The position numbers and the translations under genes are program-made. A model generated the notes under the pieces. The model was given only the letters and a program-made list of their open reading frames with translations. It was not told the DNA's origin and ran no database searches. From assembly GCA_947090525.1 (NCBI GenBank), contig CAMUON010000001.1, forward strand, positions 124,001 through 188,000: a stretch of DNA of 64,000 nt, written 5' to 3'. Origin of the DNA: an uncultured Atopobium sp. (GTDB lineage: Bacteria > Actinomycetota > Coriobacteriia > Coriobacteriales > Atopobiaceae). This document shows, piece by piece, positions 9,004 to 18,917 of this stretch (position 1 is the stretch's first letter; each line of letters starts with the position of its first letter).

Positions 9004-9807
9004 TTATATGAGCTCGAGCTTCTCGAGGGCATAGGCGATGCCGTCGTCTTCGATTTGTTTCGTAATGAATTCCGCGCGCTCCTTGATAGAATCTTGCGCG
9101 TCTCCCACCGCGACACTATGTCCACAGAGCTCAAACATGCCGATATCGTTTCCTCCATCGCCAAAACAAATGACTTCTTCAGGGCTCAGTCCAAAATGTT
9201 CGAGCATGCAGGAAATGCCTTTTTCCTTGCCGCCTTCGCAGGGCATAACATCGATAAAATTATCGTCCCAGCGGCTATATTTGAGTCCACACACGTCGTT
9301 CATGAGCAGGTGTTCTTCTCCCGGGCAAAGATAAGCATTGAGCTGGTAGACGTCGTGTGTGAGCGCATGTGAGACATCTCGAACCTCGTACGTTTCGGAC
9401 ACGAGCTCTTCAACTGCGCGTACGCGTTCAGTGCGCCTGCTTGCAAAGCACAGATTTTTTTCCTGAAAGAGACAGTCATAGCGACCTTCTTGTATGCCTT
9501 TTACCACACATTCCATGGTGCTTTTTTCTATCGGCTGGTTGTAGATGACCTGATCTTTCGTGTAACAGTATTGACCATTGATCGTCACGTACGCCTCAAA
9601 CGGGGTGATATCGATGCATTCGAGCATGTATGAGGGGCGTCCGGTTGCGAGTATGGGCATAATGCCTCTGTCTTTAAGCCTATGAAGTGCAGAAATGGCA
9701 GTTTCGGGCTCTTTGTGGAGCTTGTGACTCAAGAGCGTGCCGTCTACGTCGAAAAACGCGGCCTTGATGCCGCGGGGCTTTGTCCATGAGCATGTGGGTG
9801 AGGTCAT
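9004..9807 (-). CDS. Cof-type HAD-IIB phosphatase
   Basis: Haloacid dehalogenase-superfamily phosphatase, probably acting on a sugar phosphate or cofactor phosphate. Motif I is FFDVDGTLLS near the N-terminus, motif II lies in ILATGRPSYM, and motif IV is CFGDGGNDIGMFE in the last quarter. A C2 cap lies between motifs II and III, as in Cof/YidA proteins. An open frame continues upstream to 9873, but AAAGGAGTG precedes the ATG at 9807, which also puts motif I at the usual distance from the start, so the protein is 267 residues. The substrate cannot be read from sequence. Confidence 0.9.
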   Translation of the reverse strand: MTSPTCSWTKPRGIKAAFFDVDGTLLSHKLHKEPETAISALHRLKDRGIMPILATGRPSYMLECIDITPFEAYVTINGQYCYTKDQVIYNQPIEKSTMECVVKGIQEGRYDCLFQEKNLCFASRRTERVRAVEELVSETYEVRDVSHALTHDVYQLNAYLCPGEEHLLMNDVCGLKYSRWDDNFIDVMPCEGGKEKGISCMLEHFGLSPEEVICFGDGGNDIGMFELCGHSVAVGDAQDSIKERAEFITKQIEDDGIAYALEKLELI

Positions 9808-10019
9808 ATTCACTCCTTTCAAAACAGATGTTACGGTAGCATATGGCGAAAATATGCGCACGCCCGCGCGCAAAAGTTCTTCAAAATGATACCTGCCTCC
9901 ATGAATGCGTTTGAATACTTACGATATATTTTCGAGCCAAATTTTTTTGAAAAAAATTGATGCGGATGGGTATTTATAAGCTGCGCCGATAAGAGCTATA
10001 CGTTCTTTCTAAACGCTTT

Positions 10020-10035
10020 TCACAATATATAGTGG
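10020..10035 (+). promoter_or_regulatory. NrdR box 1
   Basis: CAATATATAG with flanking CA and TG fits the remembered NrdR consensus (acaCwAtATaTwGtgt) at nearly every position. NrdR is the nucleotide-sensing repressor of ribonucleotide reductase operons. The regulator gene itself is not in the window. Confidence 0.8.
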
Positions 10036-10051
10036 AAAAAAGCTTGCAATG

Positions 10052-10067
10052 CTACTATAAATTGTGT
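10052..10067 (+). promoter_or_regulatory. NrdR box 2
   Basis: The core CTATAAATTGTGT matches the same consensus with one mismatch in the central ATAT. It begins exactly 32 bases after box 1, about three helical turns, which is the spacing typical of paired NrdR boxes. It ends about 105 bases before the nrdD start. Confidence 0.75.
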
Positions 10068-10172
10068 CATAGTAAGGACTGCGCCCGCGTCCGCTTAGAT
10101 GCATCACGCGCGGCTTTCAATCTAACCAACATAGAAGTTTGACCCAACAGGTTCATGCTGCTAGGAGAAGTC

Positions 10173-12395
10173 ATGAAAATTATCAAACGGAATGGTTCTG
10201 AAGTTGAATTCAATCTTCAAAAGATCATCAATGCGATTACGGCCGCCAATAAGGAAGTGCCTGCGGACGAGCGCTTGACCACCCGTGAGATCGACTTCGC
10301 CTCGCTCAACGTAGAGGATAGCTGCAAAAGTGCTGGTCACACGGTGACTGTTGAAGAGATCCAAGACATGGTTGAGGATCAGATCATGGGTCTTAACCAC
10401 TTTAGCGTTGCACGTAAGTATATTATTTATCGCTATGTCCAAGCGCAAAAGCGTCGTCGCAACACCACCGATGACACCATTTTGTCCCTGATTGAATCGA
10501 ATAACGAAGAGGTCAAGCAAGAAAATTCAAATAAAAATCCTTCGGTCGTCTCGGTACAGCGCGACTACATGGCAGGAGAGGTTTCTAAGGACCTCGCTAT
10601 GCGCGAGTTGCTTCCGCAAGACGTCGTAAATGCCCACAAAGAAGGGCTTATTCACTTCCACGATGCCGATTACTATGCGCAGCATATGCACAACTGTGAT
10701 CTCGTCAACCTCGACGATATGCTGCAAAATGGCACCGTGATTTCGGGCACTATGATCGAGAAGCCGCATAGCTTTTCTACTGCCTGCAACATTGCCACTC
10801 AGATCATCGCGCAAGTTGCATCGTCTCAGTACGGCGGCCAATCCATTTCGCTTGCGCATTTGGCTCCCTTTATCGATATTTCGCGCAAAAAGATCAAAAA
10901 GCAAGTAGAAAAGGAGCTTGAGCTCATCGGTGCTGCGGCACAGCAAGACAAGGTGAGCGAGCTTGTCGAAACGCGTTTGCGCGAAGAAGTCGCGCGCGGC
11001 GTTCAAACCATTCAATACCAGGTAGTCACCCTTATGACCACCAATGGTCAAGCGCCGTTTATCACCGTTTTCATGTACCTCAACGAAGCGCGCGACGCTC
11101 AAGAAAAAGCAGATCTCGCGCTTTGCATCGAAGAGATGCTCAAGCAGCGCTACCAAGGCGTCAAAAACGAAGCGGGCGTGTGGATCACTCCTGCCTTCCC
11201 TAAGCTTATCTACGTGCTCGAAGAGGACAATATTCACGAAAATGACCCGTATTTCTACCTCACAAAGCTGGCAGCAAAATGTTCTGCCCGCCGTCTTGTG
11301 CCCGACTACATCTCCGAAAAGATGATGCGCGAGTACAAGCTTTCTACCGGCGAAAAGCCTGGTGAGGGTGATGTGTTTACCTGCATGGGTTGCCGTTCCT
11401 TCCTTACACCCGATCGTTCTGAAGGCGGCTACAACAATGTGAGCTGTGCAAAGAACTATGTTCCTGGTAAACCGAAGTATTACGGTCGTTTCAACCAAGG
11501 CGTTGTGACCATCAATCTGCCTGATGTCGCACTCTCTTCGGGCGGAGATATGGACAAGTTCTGGCAGATTTTTGATGAGCGCCTCGAGCTGTGTCACCGC
11601 GCGCTTCGCTGCCGCCACGATCGTCTGTGCGGCACGCTTACCGATGCCGCTCCTATTTTGTGGCAGTACGGCGCGCTTGCCCGCCTCAAAAAAGGCGAGG
11701 TTATCGACAAATTGCTCTACGGTGGCTACTCTACGATCAGCCTTGGCTATGCAGGTCTTTACGAATGCGTCAAATACATGACTGGCCACTCTCACACCGA
11801 TAAGGAAGCTACACCGTTTGCGCTTGCAGTGATGCAGCGTATGGACGACAAGTGCAACGAGTGGAAAGCAGCAGAGGACATCGACTATTCGCTCTACGGC
11901 ACGCCGCTTGAATCCACGACCTATAAGTTTGCAAAGGCGTTGCAGAAGCGCTTTGGACTCATCAAGGGTATTACCGATCACGGATACGTGACCAATTCGT
12001 ACCACGTGAACGTTCGCGAAAAGATCGATGCCTTTACCAAACTCAAGTTTGAGTCGCAGTTCCAGCGCCTTTCCCCTGGTGGAGCAATTTCCTACGTCGA
12101 AGTCCCCAACCTGCAGGACAATCTCGAGGCGGTTATCCGCGTAATCCAATACATCTACGAGAATATCATGTACGCTGAGCTCAATACCAAGAGTGACTAT
12201 TGCCAGAATTGCGGCTATGATGGAGAGATTCAGATTAAGGAAGACGACGGCAAGCTCATTTGGGAGTGCCCCAACTGCGGCAACCGCGATCAGTCAAAGA
12301 TGAATGTTGCGCGCAGGACCTGTGGATATATCGGAACGCAGTTCTGGAATCAAGGTCGTACGCAAGAAATCAAAGATCGTGTGTTGCATCTTTAA
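10173..12395 (+). CDS. nrdD: Anaerobic ribonucleoside-triphosphate reductase (class III)
   Basis: Glycyl-radical enzyme that reduces ribonucleotides to deoxyribonucleotides without oxygen. The N-terminal 90 residues are an ATP-cone regulatory domain (MKIIKRNGSEVEFN). The C-terminal end has the Zn-site cysteines (CQNCGYDG and CPNCGN) and the radical loop RTCGYIG, with the radical Gly near residue 718 of 740. An ATG 6 codons upstream (10155) is in frame, but AGGAG directly precedes 10173. It is followed 102 bases later by its activase, with a short GCGCGC hairpin (12413-12431) in the gap. Two NrdR boxes upstream predict repression when dNTPs are ample. It supports a strictly or facultatively anaerobic lifestyle. 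Confidence 0.97.
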   Translation: MKIIKRNGSEVEFNLQKIINAITAANKEVPADERLTTREIDFASLNVEDSCKSAGHTVTVEEIQDMVEDQIMGLNHFSVARKYIIYRYVQAQKRRRNTTDDTILSLIESNNEEVKQENSNKNPSVVSVQRDYMAGEVSKDLAMRELLPQDVVNAHKEGLIHFHDADYYAQHMHNCDLVNLDDMLQNGTVISGTMIEKPHSFSTACNIATQIIAQVASSQYGGQSISLAHLAPFIDISRKKIKKQVEKELELIGAAAQQDKVSELVETRLREEVARGVQTIQYQVVTLMTTNGQAPFITVFMYLNEARDAQEKADLALCIEEMLKQRYQGVKNEAGVWITPAFPKLIYVLEEDNIHENDPYFYLTKLAAKCSARRLVPDYISEKMMREYKLSTGEKPGEGDVFTCMGCRSFLTPDRSEGGYNNVSCAKNYVPGKPKYYGRFNQGVVTINLPDVALSSGGDMDKFWQIFDERLELCHRALRCRHDRLCGTLTDAAPILWQYGALARLKKGEVIDKLLYGGYSTISLGYAGLYECVKYMTGHSHTDKEATPFALAVMQRMDDKCNEWKAAEDIDYSLYGTPLESTTYKFAKALQKRFGLIKGITDHGYVTNSYHVNVREKIDAFTKLKFESQFQRLSPGGAISYVEVPNLQDNLEAVIRVIQYIYENIMYAELNTKSDYCQNCGYDGEIQIKEDDGKLIWECPNCGNRDQSKMNVARRTCGYIGTQFWNQGRTQEIKDRVLHL

Positions 12396-12497
12396 GCGCG
12401 GGCGGCCTGCGTGCGCGCGTGATAAGCGCGCTTTGTATGATTGATACGCCTATGCTGATAAAAGGATGCGTGTGTAGCGACAGGAAGTTGGATATTC

Positions 12498-13046
12498 GTG
12501 AACTATGCCACGATTAAATATTGTGACGTTGCAAATGGAACGGGCGTTCGGACCGTTCTATTTGTTTCGGGCTGCCGCTTGCACTGTCCTTTTTGTTTTA
12601 ACGAGGCTGCATGGAATTTTCACGCAGGTACTCCTTTTACACGCGACGTCGAAGACGAGATTATCGAAAGCCTCAAACCCGACTACATAGACGGTCTCTC
12701 GGTACTGGGAGGGGAGCCGTTTGAGCCTGAGAATCAGGAAGGGCTGGTCTTTTTTCTCGAGCGCGTGCGCCAGCAATTTCCACACAAGAGTATATGGATG
12801 TATTCGGGCCACACATGGAAAGAGCTCATGGTGGGCGGGTGTCAATTTACCCCTTTCACCATGCGCATACTCAAAACGCTTGATGTGCTGGTAGATGGCC
12901 CATTTATTATGGCAAAAAAAGACATTAGCCTACGTTTTCGCGGATCGTCCAACCAACGTATTATCGATGTTCCTGCTTCGATTAAGGAAAACAAAGTTGT
13001 GTTGTGGCGAGACGATCCGCTCTATGAATCTCACGCGTGGGCATAG
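12498..13046 (+). CDS. nrdG: Anaerobic ribonucleotide reductase activating protein
   Basis: Radical-SAM enzyme that installs the glycyl radical on NrdD. The cluster motif CRLHCPFC (Cys 26, 30, 33) binds the 4Fe-4S cluster, and the GGEPF motif (SAM binding) follows near residue 72. The start is GTG, with AGGAAG about 10 bases before it and the expected NYATIKY beginning. At 182 residues it has the family's normal size. It is the second gene of the nrdDG operon and is followed by a GC-rich hairpin. Confidence 0.95.
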   Translation: MNYATIKYCDVANGTGVRTVLFVSGCRLHCPFCFNEAAWNFHAGTPFTRDVEDEIIESLKPDYIDGLSVLGGEPFEPENQEGLVFFLERVRQQFPHKSIWMYSGHTWKELMVGGCQFTPFTMRILKTLDVLVDGPFIMAKKDISLRFRGSSNQRIIDVPASIKENKVVLWRDDPLYESHAWA

Positions 13047-13056
13047 TGGAAAAACA

Positions 13057-13075
13057 GGCGCGCCTTTGGCGCGCC
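13057..13075 (+). terminator. Hairpin terminator after nrdG
   Basis: GGCGCGCC, loop TTT, GGCGCGCC: an 8-bp all-GC stem 10 bases after the nrdG stop, followed by CTTTG. The T tract is short, so termination strength is uncertain. Confidence 0.55.
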
Positions 13076-13182
13076 CTTTGCGTGTGCGGGATGCTGTGCG
13101 TGTTACAGCGTACGTTATGATGTGCGCTATGGTGCGGTATACCTTGTGATTTACGCCGCAGTTTCACGCTTTACATTGCGGT

Positions 13183-16100
13183 TTATGCAGATTCGCCTTC
13201 ATCGAGAAGCGTCCGCACGCAATCAAAGTGCGTATGGGCTTCTTCGATCGCCTCTTTTGATCCAAACACACATACCAGTTCATCTTCTGCTTGATAGTGA
13301 ATCTCTTCCCACAGGTTTTTAAGCTGCGCGGGCGTACACGCAAGCTGTTGCGCGCGAATCATTTCATGCCAGTTTACGGGCTTCTTCGAAAGTATGTCTG
13401 AATCCTCGCGCCGCGCCTGTACATAGGGTTTTACGGGCGCATCAAGAGCAGCAGTGCAGGAAACGATATAGCCTTCGAGCTCAGACGCGGTTGGCGTCCA
13501 GGATTTGAGCCAGGCGCTTGCGCGGCGATAGCGCTCAAGGCTTTCATCGAGTGCGGGATCTCGGTATGACCAAAAACTAGCGTATCCGCTTGCTGTATGC
13601 GTAAATCCTGCTCCATATGCTCCTCCGAGCACACGAAGCTCATTCCACAGGTATTCGAGGCTGAGCGCGCGCGCCGCAATATTCCAAGGGCCGAGAATCT
13701 TCGTATCAAAGTGTGCTGCTGCAGTGCCTGCACCAACAAAATTCACATGTGATGGAATGATAAATGCCTCGTGAAGCGGGGTAAGCGTAGGCAAGACGAG
13801 TGTATCTACATTGCGCGCAGCTGCTCGCGCCAAAAAGCCCTCATCGCGAACTATATGAGAAAGCTGCGTGAAATCTGCGGCGCTTCCGGTAAAGCTAATC
13901 GTAGCGTTGCTATCGGTGAAGAGGGTATTTGCAATGCGGGAAAGCCTAGTAGCAAGCGCTGATTTTTTGCTATCCCAGGCGTTTAAGAGATCTTTTAGGA
14001 AGAAATAATGATTGACGCCTTCGATCTCATCTGCAAGCGCCGCTCCCTGGCTCCGATACATTGCTAGTCGGTCCATGCAACATGCGTGCGCAGAGTTGAT
14101 GAACGCCTGTTCAAGACCTATTTTTCTCTGGATCAACAAAGGTTTGATTTTGTCAAGCGTATCGAGCTTTGTTGAAGTTGCAATTTCTTGTATTAGACGC
14201 GGGATCTGCGCAAGTTTTTCGCTGAGCGCGCTCGCATGAATGACAAAGTAGGGATAGACTTCGCGCGGGTTTTCTACCTTGTGATAGATGCTGGTAAACG
14301 AAGAGAAGCCGCCCAGCTGGTCTTCGACCAAAATATCGAGGTCAGACGCCGAGTGCGCGCGTGTATCAAGTTTGCCCAAAAGCTCTTGCAAAATCCCTAC
14401 GTAGGGGAGGTCTTCAAACGAAAGTACACACAGGTCAAAGTAGGCATAGAGGTAGCCGATTTGATGCGTGGGGAGCGGGTGATACAAAAAGGGAATCTCT
14501 GCGCCTGCTTCGCTCGTATCCAATGTACCTTGTTCTACCTTTGGCGATGCAGGAACTTCTCCTATATCGCTTATGTGGAGCTGAGGAAGGGTTGCGAGTG
14601 CTTCGGGCGTATCGGGTGCTGCTTGGCTTTGTTTGAGCGCTTCGGTGTGAGCGATAATCTTTTCTCGCTCCGCGGGCGTCATCTTGGATTTTATATGCTC
14701 AAGCGTGGTTTCTTCGTCTTGGCTTAGGCTATCTTGGCAGATGAGCTCGACTTGCGCCGTGTGCGTGCTTTCGCATACGACTTTGTATAAGAGCTGCTCA
14801 AAGTAGCCCTCATCGAGCGTTGCTCGCAATTGCGTAAGCGCATCCTGGAAGTGGAGATAATCCACGGCATAGCTATCGTCGTAGAGCCAGCCATTGAGCG
14901 TTTGAATGGAAAGGCACACGCCGTCGCTAGATCCGCCCCAATCGCCTTCGCGCAGGCTAAATTCCGTTTGCGAAAGGGCTGCTTCGAGGCGTTTTTTGTC
15001 GATGCCTTTTTCTGCATATTCGCGGCAGCTGTTTTCAACAAGCTCGCGGAAGCGTTTGCTTACGCCTTCCTTTGCACCTTTGAGCTGGAACATGAGCTGC
15101 GGCTGGAGGCATGCATCGATAAGCGATGCATTCATGTCTTTGCCAAGGCCTGCTTCGAGCACCGCTTTCTTCAAAGGGCTTTCATTCGTTGCGCATAATA
15201 CATCACAGAGGATAGATAGCGCGATCGCTTCTTTTCTCATGCGATAGTCGCCAATCACATAGCCCAAGCTTATGCTTTTGTTCTCCTGAGCAGTCTTCAT
15301 GGGAACACGTACAAGACCGGGGCATACCGGTTTTTGGTAAGTGAGCGCGTGAGGAGTTGCGCTTTCGCGCTCGCTCTCAGCGCCTGCGAAGTGCCGATCG
15401 ATGTGTTCCAACATGCGCAAGATATTCAAATTTCCGTATAGAATTGTGTAGCTATTTTTGAGCGTGTAGTGATCGTGGTGCGCTTTGAGAAACGCCTCGC
15501 GTGTGAGTGTAGGGATGTCTGTGATCGTGCCGCCAGAGACATACTTATAGCAGCTATCAGGGAAGAGTGCCTCGTTGAGCGCGTTATACATAACGGTATC
15601 GGGATTGGAAAGCGCTCCTCGCATTTCATTTAGCACTACACCGTTGTAGCTAAGCGGGTCATTTGCGCTTGCGAGTTCGTAGTGCCAGCCCTCTTGTTCA
15701 AAGATGAGCGGATTTGTATAAATATTGGGATGGAGCACCGCATCGAGGTAAATATCTGAGAGATTGATGAGGTCCTGTTCATTGGTGCTCGATACCGGAT
15801 AGACCGTTTTGTCCGGAAAGGTCATCGCATTGAGGAAGGTCTGCATACTCGTTTTGAGCAGGTGAACGAAGGGCTCCTTCACGGGATAGCGTTTTGATCC
15901 GCAGAGTACCGAGTGTTCAAGTATATGAAAGACACCCGTAGAATCTACCGGTGGCGTCTTAAACGCTATGCTAAACGACTTGTTGTTGTCTGCGCATGCA
16001 AGCCAGAGCGCCCGTGCGTTGCTCGGCGTATGCGAAAAAATGTATGCGCATCCCGAAATTTCGGGTATTTCTTCTGTGCGCTCAAGCTTGAAATGATGAT

Positions 16101-16188
16101 ATACCTTGCCTGGTTCAAGCTCAGGAAGGGGTGCTGAGTAGGCGGCATGCGCAGAAGTAGCTGTCGAAGTAGCTGTCGTTTGAGACAT
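13183..16188 (-). CDS. M16C metalloprotease (presequence protease / insulinase family)
   Basis: A 1001-residue Zn peptidase of the presequence-protease type, with two tandem M16 halves in one chain. The inverted zinc motif HILEH (His88, Glu91, His92) sits in the N-terminal half, followed by the LEHSVLCGSKRYPVKEPF region and FPDKTVYPVSS, both typical of the family. No signal peptide is seen, so it is probably cytoplasmic and degrades small peptides. AAGGAT lies 5 bases before the ATG at 16188; an open frame extends 34 codons further but lacks a ribosome-binding site. The first residues contain a short Thr/Ser/Ala repeat encoded by a tandem GTAGCTGTCG motif. Confidence 0.93.
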   Translation of the reverse strand: MSQTTATSTATSAHAAYSAPLPELEPGKVYHHFKLERTEEIPEISGCAYIFSHTPSNARALWLACADNNKSFSIAFKTPPVDSTGVFHILEHSVLCGSKRYPVKEPFVHLLKTSMQTFLNAMTFPDKTVYPVSSTNEQDLINLSDIYLDAVLHPNIYTNPLIFEQEGWHYELASANDPLSYNGVVLNEMRGALSNPDTVMYNALNEALFPDSCYKYVSGGTITDIPTLTREAFLKAHHDHYTLKNSYTILYGNLNILRMLEHIDRHFAGAESERESATPHALTYQKPVCPGLVRVPMKTAQENKSISLGYVIGDYRMRKEAIALSILCDVLCATNESPLKKAVLEAGLGKDMNASLIDACLQPQLMFQLKGAKEGVSKRFRELVENSCREYAEKGIDKKRLEAALSQTEFSLREGDWGGSSDGVCLSIQTLNGWLYDDSYAVDYLHFQDALTQLRATLDEGYFEQLLYKVVCESTHTAQVELICQDSLSQDEETTLEHIKSKMTPAEREKIIAHTEALKQSQAAPDTPEALATLPQLHISDIGEVPASPKVEQGTLDTSEAGAEIPFLYHPLPTHQIGYLYAYFDLCVLSFEDLPYVGILQELLGKLDTRAHSASDLDILVEDQLGGFSSFTSIYHKVENPREVYPYFVIHASALSEKLAQIPRLIQEIATSTKLDTLDKIKPLLIQRKIGLEQAFINSAHACCMDRLAMYRSQGAALADEIEGVNHYFFLKDLLNAWDSKKSALATRLSRIANTLFTDSNATISFTGSAADFTQLSHIVRDEGFLARAAARNVDTLVLPTLTPLHEAFIIPSHVNFVGAGTAAAHFDTKILGPWNIAARALSLEYLWNELRVLGGAYGAGFTHTASGYASFWSYRDPALDESLERYRRASAWLKSWTPTASELEGYIVSCTAALDAPVKPYVQARREDSDILSKKPVNWHEMIRAQQLACTPAQLKNLWEEIHYQAEDELVCVFGSKEAIEEAHTHFDCVRTLLDEGESA

Positions 16189-16520
16189 AGAGATCCTTAT
16201 CGTTTTATAGCATACGGGGTATGAGCTACCGTCGTATGCAGGTGCATATCGTATTTCTATTGTACAAGATTGTAGGCTGGCCACTCGCACGCGGACTTAC
16301 GTGTGGCCAAGTTGTGATCTTATGTATGCACAAGGAGTTACGCCCGCGCCCAATTGCAGATGTAAGCGCTATGTTACTATACTAATAGCATCTCGTATAT
16401 CGCTCATATACCTGCGAAAACACGGAAAATGATAGCTTCGATCTTGTATCTTATCCACAGAAGGAATTATGCAGGGTCTGTTCAGAACTGTACAGAGCCT
16501 CTGAGTTTCAAGGAGAGACG
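16189..16520. other. Divergent intergenic region with imperfect palindrome
   Basis: About 330 bases between the divergent protease and exporter genes. The one structured element is TCTGT-T-CAG-AA-CTG-T-ACAGA at 16477-16496, a two-fold symmetric site only 25 bases before the exporter start, possibly an operator. Nothing else was recognised. Confidence 0.4.
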
Positions 16521-17504
16521 GTGGCACCAAACGCTCATATAACGCCTGCACCAGTGAAAGATGACGTTTCTTCGGCAACGTCGCAGCATCGCGGAGTTTT
16601 TCGTCGCTTGTTTTCGACATTCAGAAATAAGCATAGACTTGCGTGGGGCATCATGCTTACACTCATAGGCGGAAGCTTGTGGGGGATGAATGCGACGCTC
16701 TCCATGCACATTATGAGCCGCTATCATGCCGATCCCTTGTGGCTTGCCTGCGTGCGCGAGCTTTGTACCTCGGTACTCTTTCTATCGCTTGCAGCATATA
16801 CTATGCCTCAAAAATTGCAGGCGCTTCTTCATACCAAAAAAGACATGTGGATGATGCTCGTGATGGCTTTCGATGTGATACTTATGTCGCAGGTCAGCTA
16901 CCTCGAAGCGATCGCACGCACCAATTCTGCAACGGCGACCGTCTTGCAAAATTTGGGTGTCATTCTGGTTATGATATATGTCTGTGTAGTCAATAGGCGC
17001 CGTCCTCGCAAACGCGAGCTCGCGGGGCTTATCTTGGCTGTTCTGGGCACCTATTTTATTGCTACGGGAGGCGATCCCACAAGGCTCATCCTCCCGCTCG
17101 ATGGCTTTTTGTGGGGCATGGTTGGGGCGTGTGCGGCGGCACTTTTGTCTATTCAGCCCCTCAAATATATGCATAGATATGGAAATTTTGCCGTCAATGG
17201 GCTATGTTTTTTGTTCGCCGGAGTGATTCTTGCCTGCTATTGCAGGCCTTGGACCTGCGTACCTGCCTTTGATGCTGCAGGATGGTTGTGCATGGTGGCG
17301 ACCGTTTTGGTGGGGACTTTTGGCGCGTATGCATTTTTTCTTGAAGGTGTCAAAGAGGTGGGCTCGGTGCGCGGCGTCATGCTTGGCACGAGTGAGCCGC
17401 TCGCCGCAACGATTTCTGCCTGCGCCGTTATGGGCGTGATGTTTAGTCCAGGTGAGCTTCTCGGTTTTGCGATGGTTATCGTGATGGTATTTTTGACGGC
17501 ATAG
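16521..17504 (+). CDS. EamA-family (DMT) transporter
   Basis: A 327-residue integral membrane protein with about ten hydrophobic segments in two EamA repeats, beginning with the GGSLWGMNATLSMHIMSRY signature of the first helix. DMT proteins commonly export amino acids or other metabolites; the substrate is not predictable here. Translation starts with GTG, preceded by AAGGAGAG at a good distance. A soluble tail of about 40 residues precedes the first helix. It is transcribed alone and divergently from the M16C protease, with a short palindrome just upstream that could be an operator. Confidence 0.9.
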   Translation: MAPNAHITPAPVKDDVSSATSQHRGVFRRLFSTFRNKHRLAWGIMLTLIGGSLWGMNATLSMHIMSRYHADPLWLACVRELCTSVLFLSLAAYTMPQKLQALLHTKKDMWMMLVMAFDVILMSQVSYLEAIARTNSATATVLQNLGVILVMIYVCVVNRRRPRKRELAGLILAVLGTYFIATGGDPTRLILPLDGFLWGMVGACAAALLSIQPLKYMHRYGNFAVNGLCFLFAGVILACYCRPWTCVPAFDAAGWLCMVATVLVGTFGAYAFFLEGVKEVGSVRGVMLGTSEPLAATISACAVMGVMFSPGELLGFAMVIVMVFLTA

Positions 17505-17662
17505 CCTTGCCAAGTAGCGTAGCTGCATCATGTGTCGCGGCTAAGCTTCGCTACATAGCTTTGCTACGAGATTTCACCACACATGCTCGCTAATTCCGCG
17601 TCACGAAACTTCGCCACACAAACATTGCTGAGCAAGGAAACGTGCGCTAGAAGTATGTACGC

Positions 17663-18742
17663 TTAAATTTTATTCATTTCCGATACGCAATTTGCATACC
17701 AAAAGCTCGCATTGGGCGGGCAATATTTACGCGCGGCTGACGGCGTGGGAGCTGAGCCATATCCCTTGGCAAGGCCACCTACATGCGCATATATCGCGCT
17801 ATCCCAGTCGCTCCAGCTCGAATTACCCCAGCCCCATGCGTTGTGGGACCTAAAGCACACGGCACCCTTGGAACTTTCGATGGTAGAAATTGCCGGTGAC
17901 CAGCGCGGATCTACGCCCTTATCCCATGCTGCCTTGGCAAAAGTTGCGCCGTGGCCCGCAAGGGGAGAGCCTGCAAGATAGCGATCAATGCGGGGCGCCC
18001 ATTTCGCGACAAAGTCGTCTCTGTCGACGTCGAGCGCTTCGGGACGTATACCTTTGGAGGATGCCTCTACTGTAACGGTATTTCCTTGTGCGGTGGTGAA
18101 ACTCTGTCCCTGAGCAGCTGCAGCTTCTGCTTCTGCTGCGGCTGCGGCTGCGGCTTCTGCGCGCGCCCGCTCAGCAGCTAATTCTTCTGCACGTTTGCGC
18201 GCGGCGACAGCTTCATCCATGCGCTTTTTGGCTTCGACAACTGCGGCTTCCTTGTCGCGTTTGTCCTCTTCGAGCGCTTGCTGCGTGTTTTGCATCTCGG
18301 TGACGGCGCGTGTGAGCTTGGTTATCGCTTCATTATTTTTGGTTTGCACGATATTGAGATACTGCATCATCGTGATGAAATCGTTAAAATCGTGCGCAGA
18401 AAGTACCAGGTTCAAAAGACTCGCGCCTGAGCAACTCATGCGATAGAGCGTCTTCAGTGAGCTTGCTGCTTGCGCGCGCAAACGCGGCATACGTGCTTTG
18501 AGCTGCTCAAGCTTTTGAGTGTGCTCTTTGTAGGCGTCATCTGCTGCCTTAGATTTTGCTTCGGCATCTGCGAGTGCTTGAGCTGTTTCCTCAACTTTTG
18601 CCTGCAGATTATCTGTCGAGGGCTCTTCCACGATTTCGGTTTGCGTATCTGCATACGCACTCGTTTGAGGAACTATACATTGTGATGAAAGAAGCACAGC
18701 GCTCAGCCCAAAAGTGGTAAGCGCTGCATGAGCTTTGTGCAT
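17663..18742 (-). CDS. Secreted coiled-coil protein with C-terminal lysozyme-like domain
   Basis: A 359-residue exported protein. A Sec signal peptide (about 1-30, with an A-Y-A-D cleavage region) is followed by a long coiled coil (about 45-205) with heptads and an Ala/Glu/Arg-rich run, as in PcsB/CwlO-type wall hydrolase partners. The last 120 residues contain ISTIESSKGAVC and NAWGWG, resembling a lysozyme or transglycosylase fold with Glu as candidate catalyst. It may cleave or guide cleavage of peptidoglycan. GAGAGG lies upstream of the ATG at 18742. The layout resembles the protein at 49479-50615, which has a different C-terminal domain. The enzymatic assignment is tentative. Confidence 0.72.
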   Translation of the reverse strand: MHKAHAALTTFGLSAVLLSSQCIVPQTSAYADTQTEIVEEPSTDNLQAKVEETAQALADAEAKSKAADDAYKEHTQKLEQLKARMPRLRAQAASSLKTLYRMSCSGASLLNLVLSAHDFNDFITMMQYLNIVQTKNNEAITKLTRAVTEMQNTQQALEEDKRDKEAAVVEAKKRMDEAVAARKRAEELAAERARAEAAAAAAAEAEAAAAQGQSFTTAQGNTVTVEASSKGIRPEALDVDRDDFVAKWAPRIDRYLAGSPLAGHGATFAKAAWDKGVDPRWSPAISTIESSKGAVCFRSHNAWGWGNSSWSDWDSAIYAHVGGLAKGYGSAPTPSAARKYCPPNASFWYANCVSEMNKI

Positions 18743-18917
18743 TCTAAAAACCTCTCGCGACCTGGGTAGCTTCACAAAAGCATGTGGGTCATCGTGTCGT
18801 ATCATTTATATCAAAACATGTAATATATAATGATACTACCTGTACCCAGCTTCGCGGAAAGATTCAAAAGAAGTGCAGAAACGCGTTTGCGTTATGCGTT
18901 TGCGTTATGCGTTTGAG

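Larger units (their letters stand above)
9808..10172. other. Divergent intergenic region between HAD gene and nrdD
   Basis: About 365 bases between two divergent starts. The middle (about 9900-10070) is much richer in A+T than the surroundings and holds two NrdR boxes. No other gene is visible. Promoters for both directions must lie here, but I could not place a convincing -35/-10 pair. Confidence 0.6.

Noticed and set aside
10527..12149. 540-codon open frame antisense to nrdD
   Set aside because: It is a mirror of nrdD caused by codon bias (few codons that read as stops on the other strand). No ribosome-binding site and no family resemblance.
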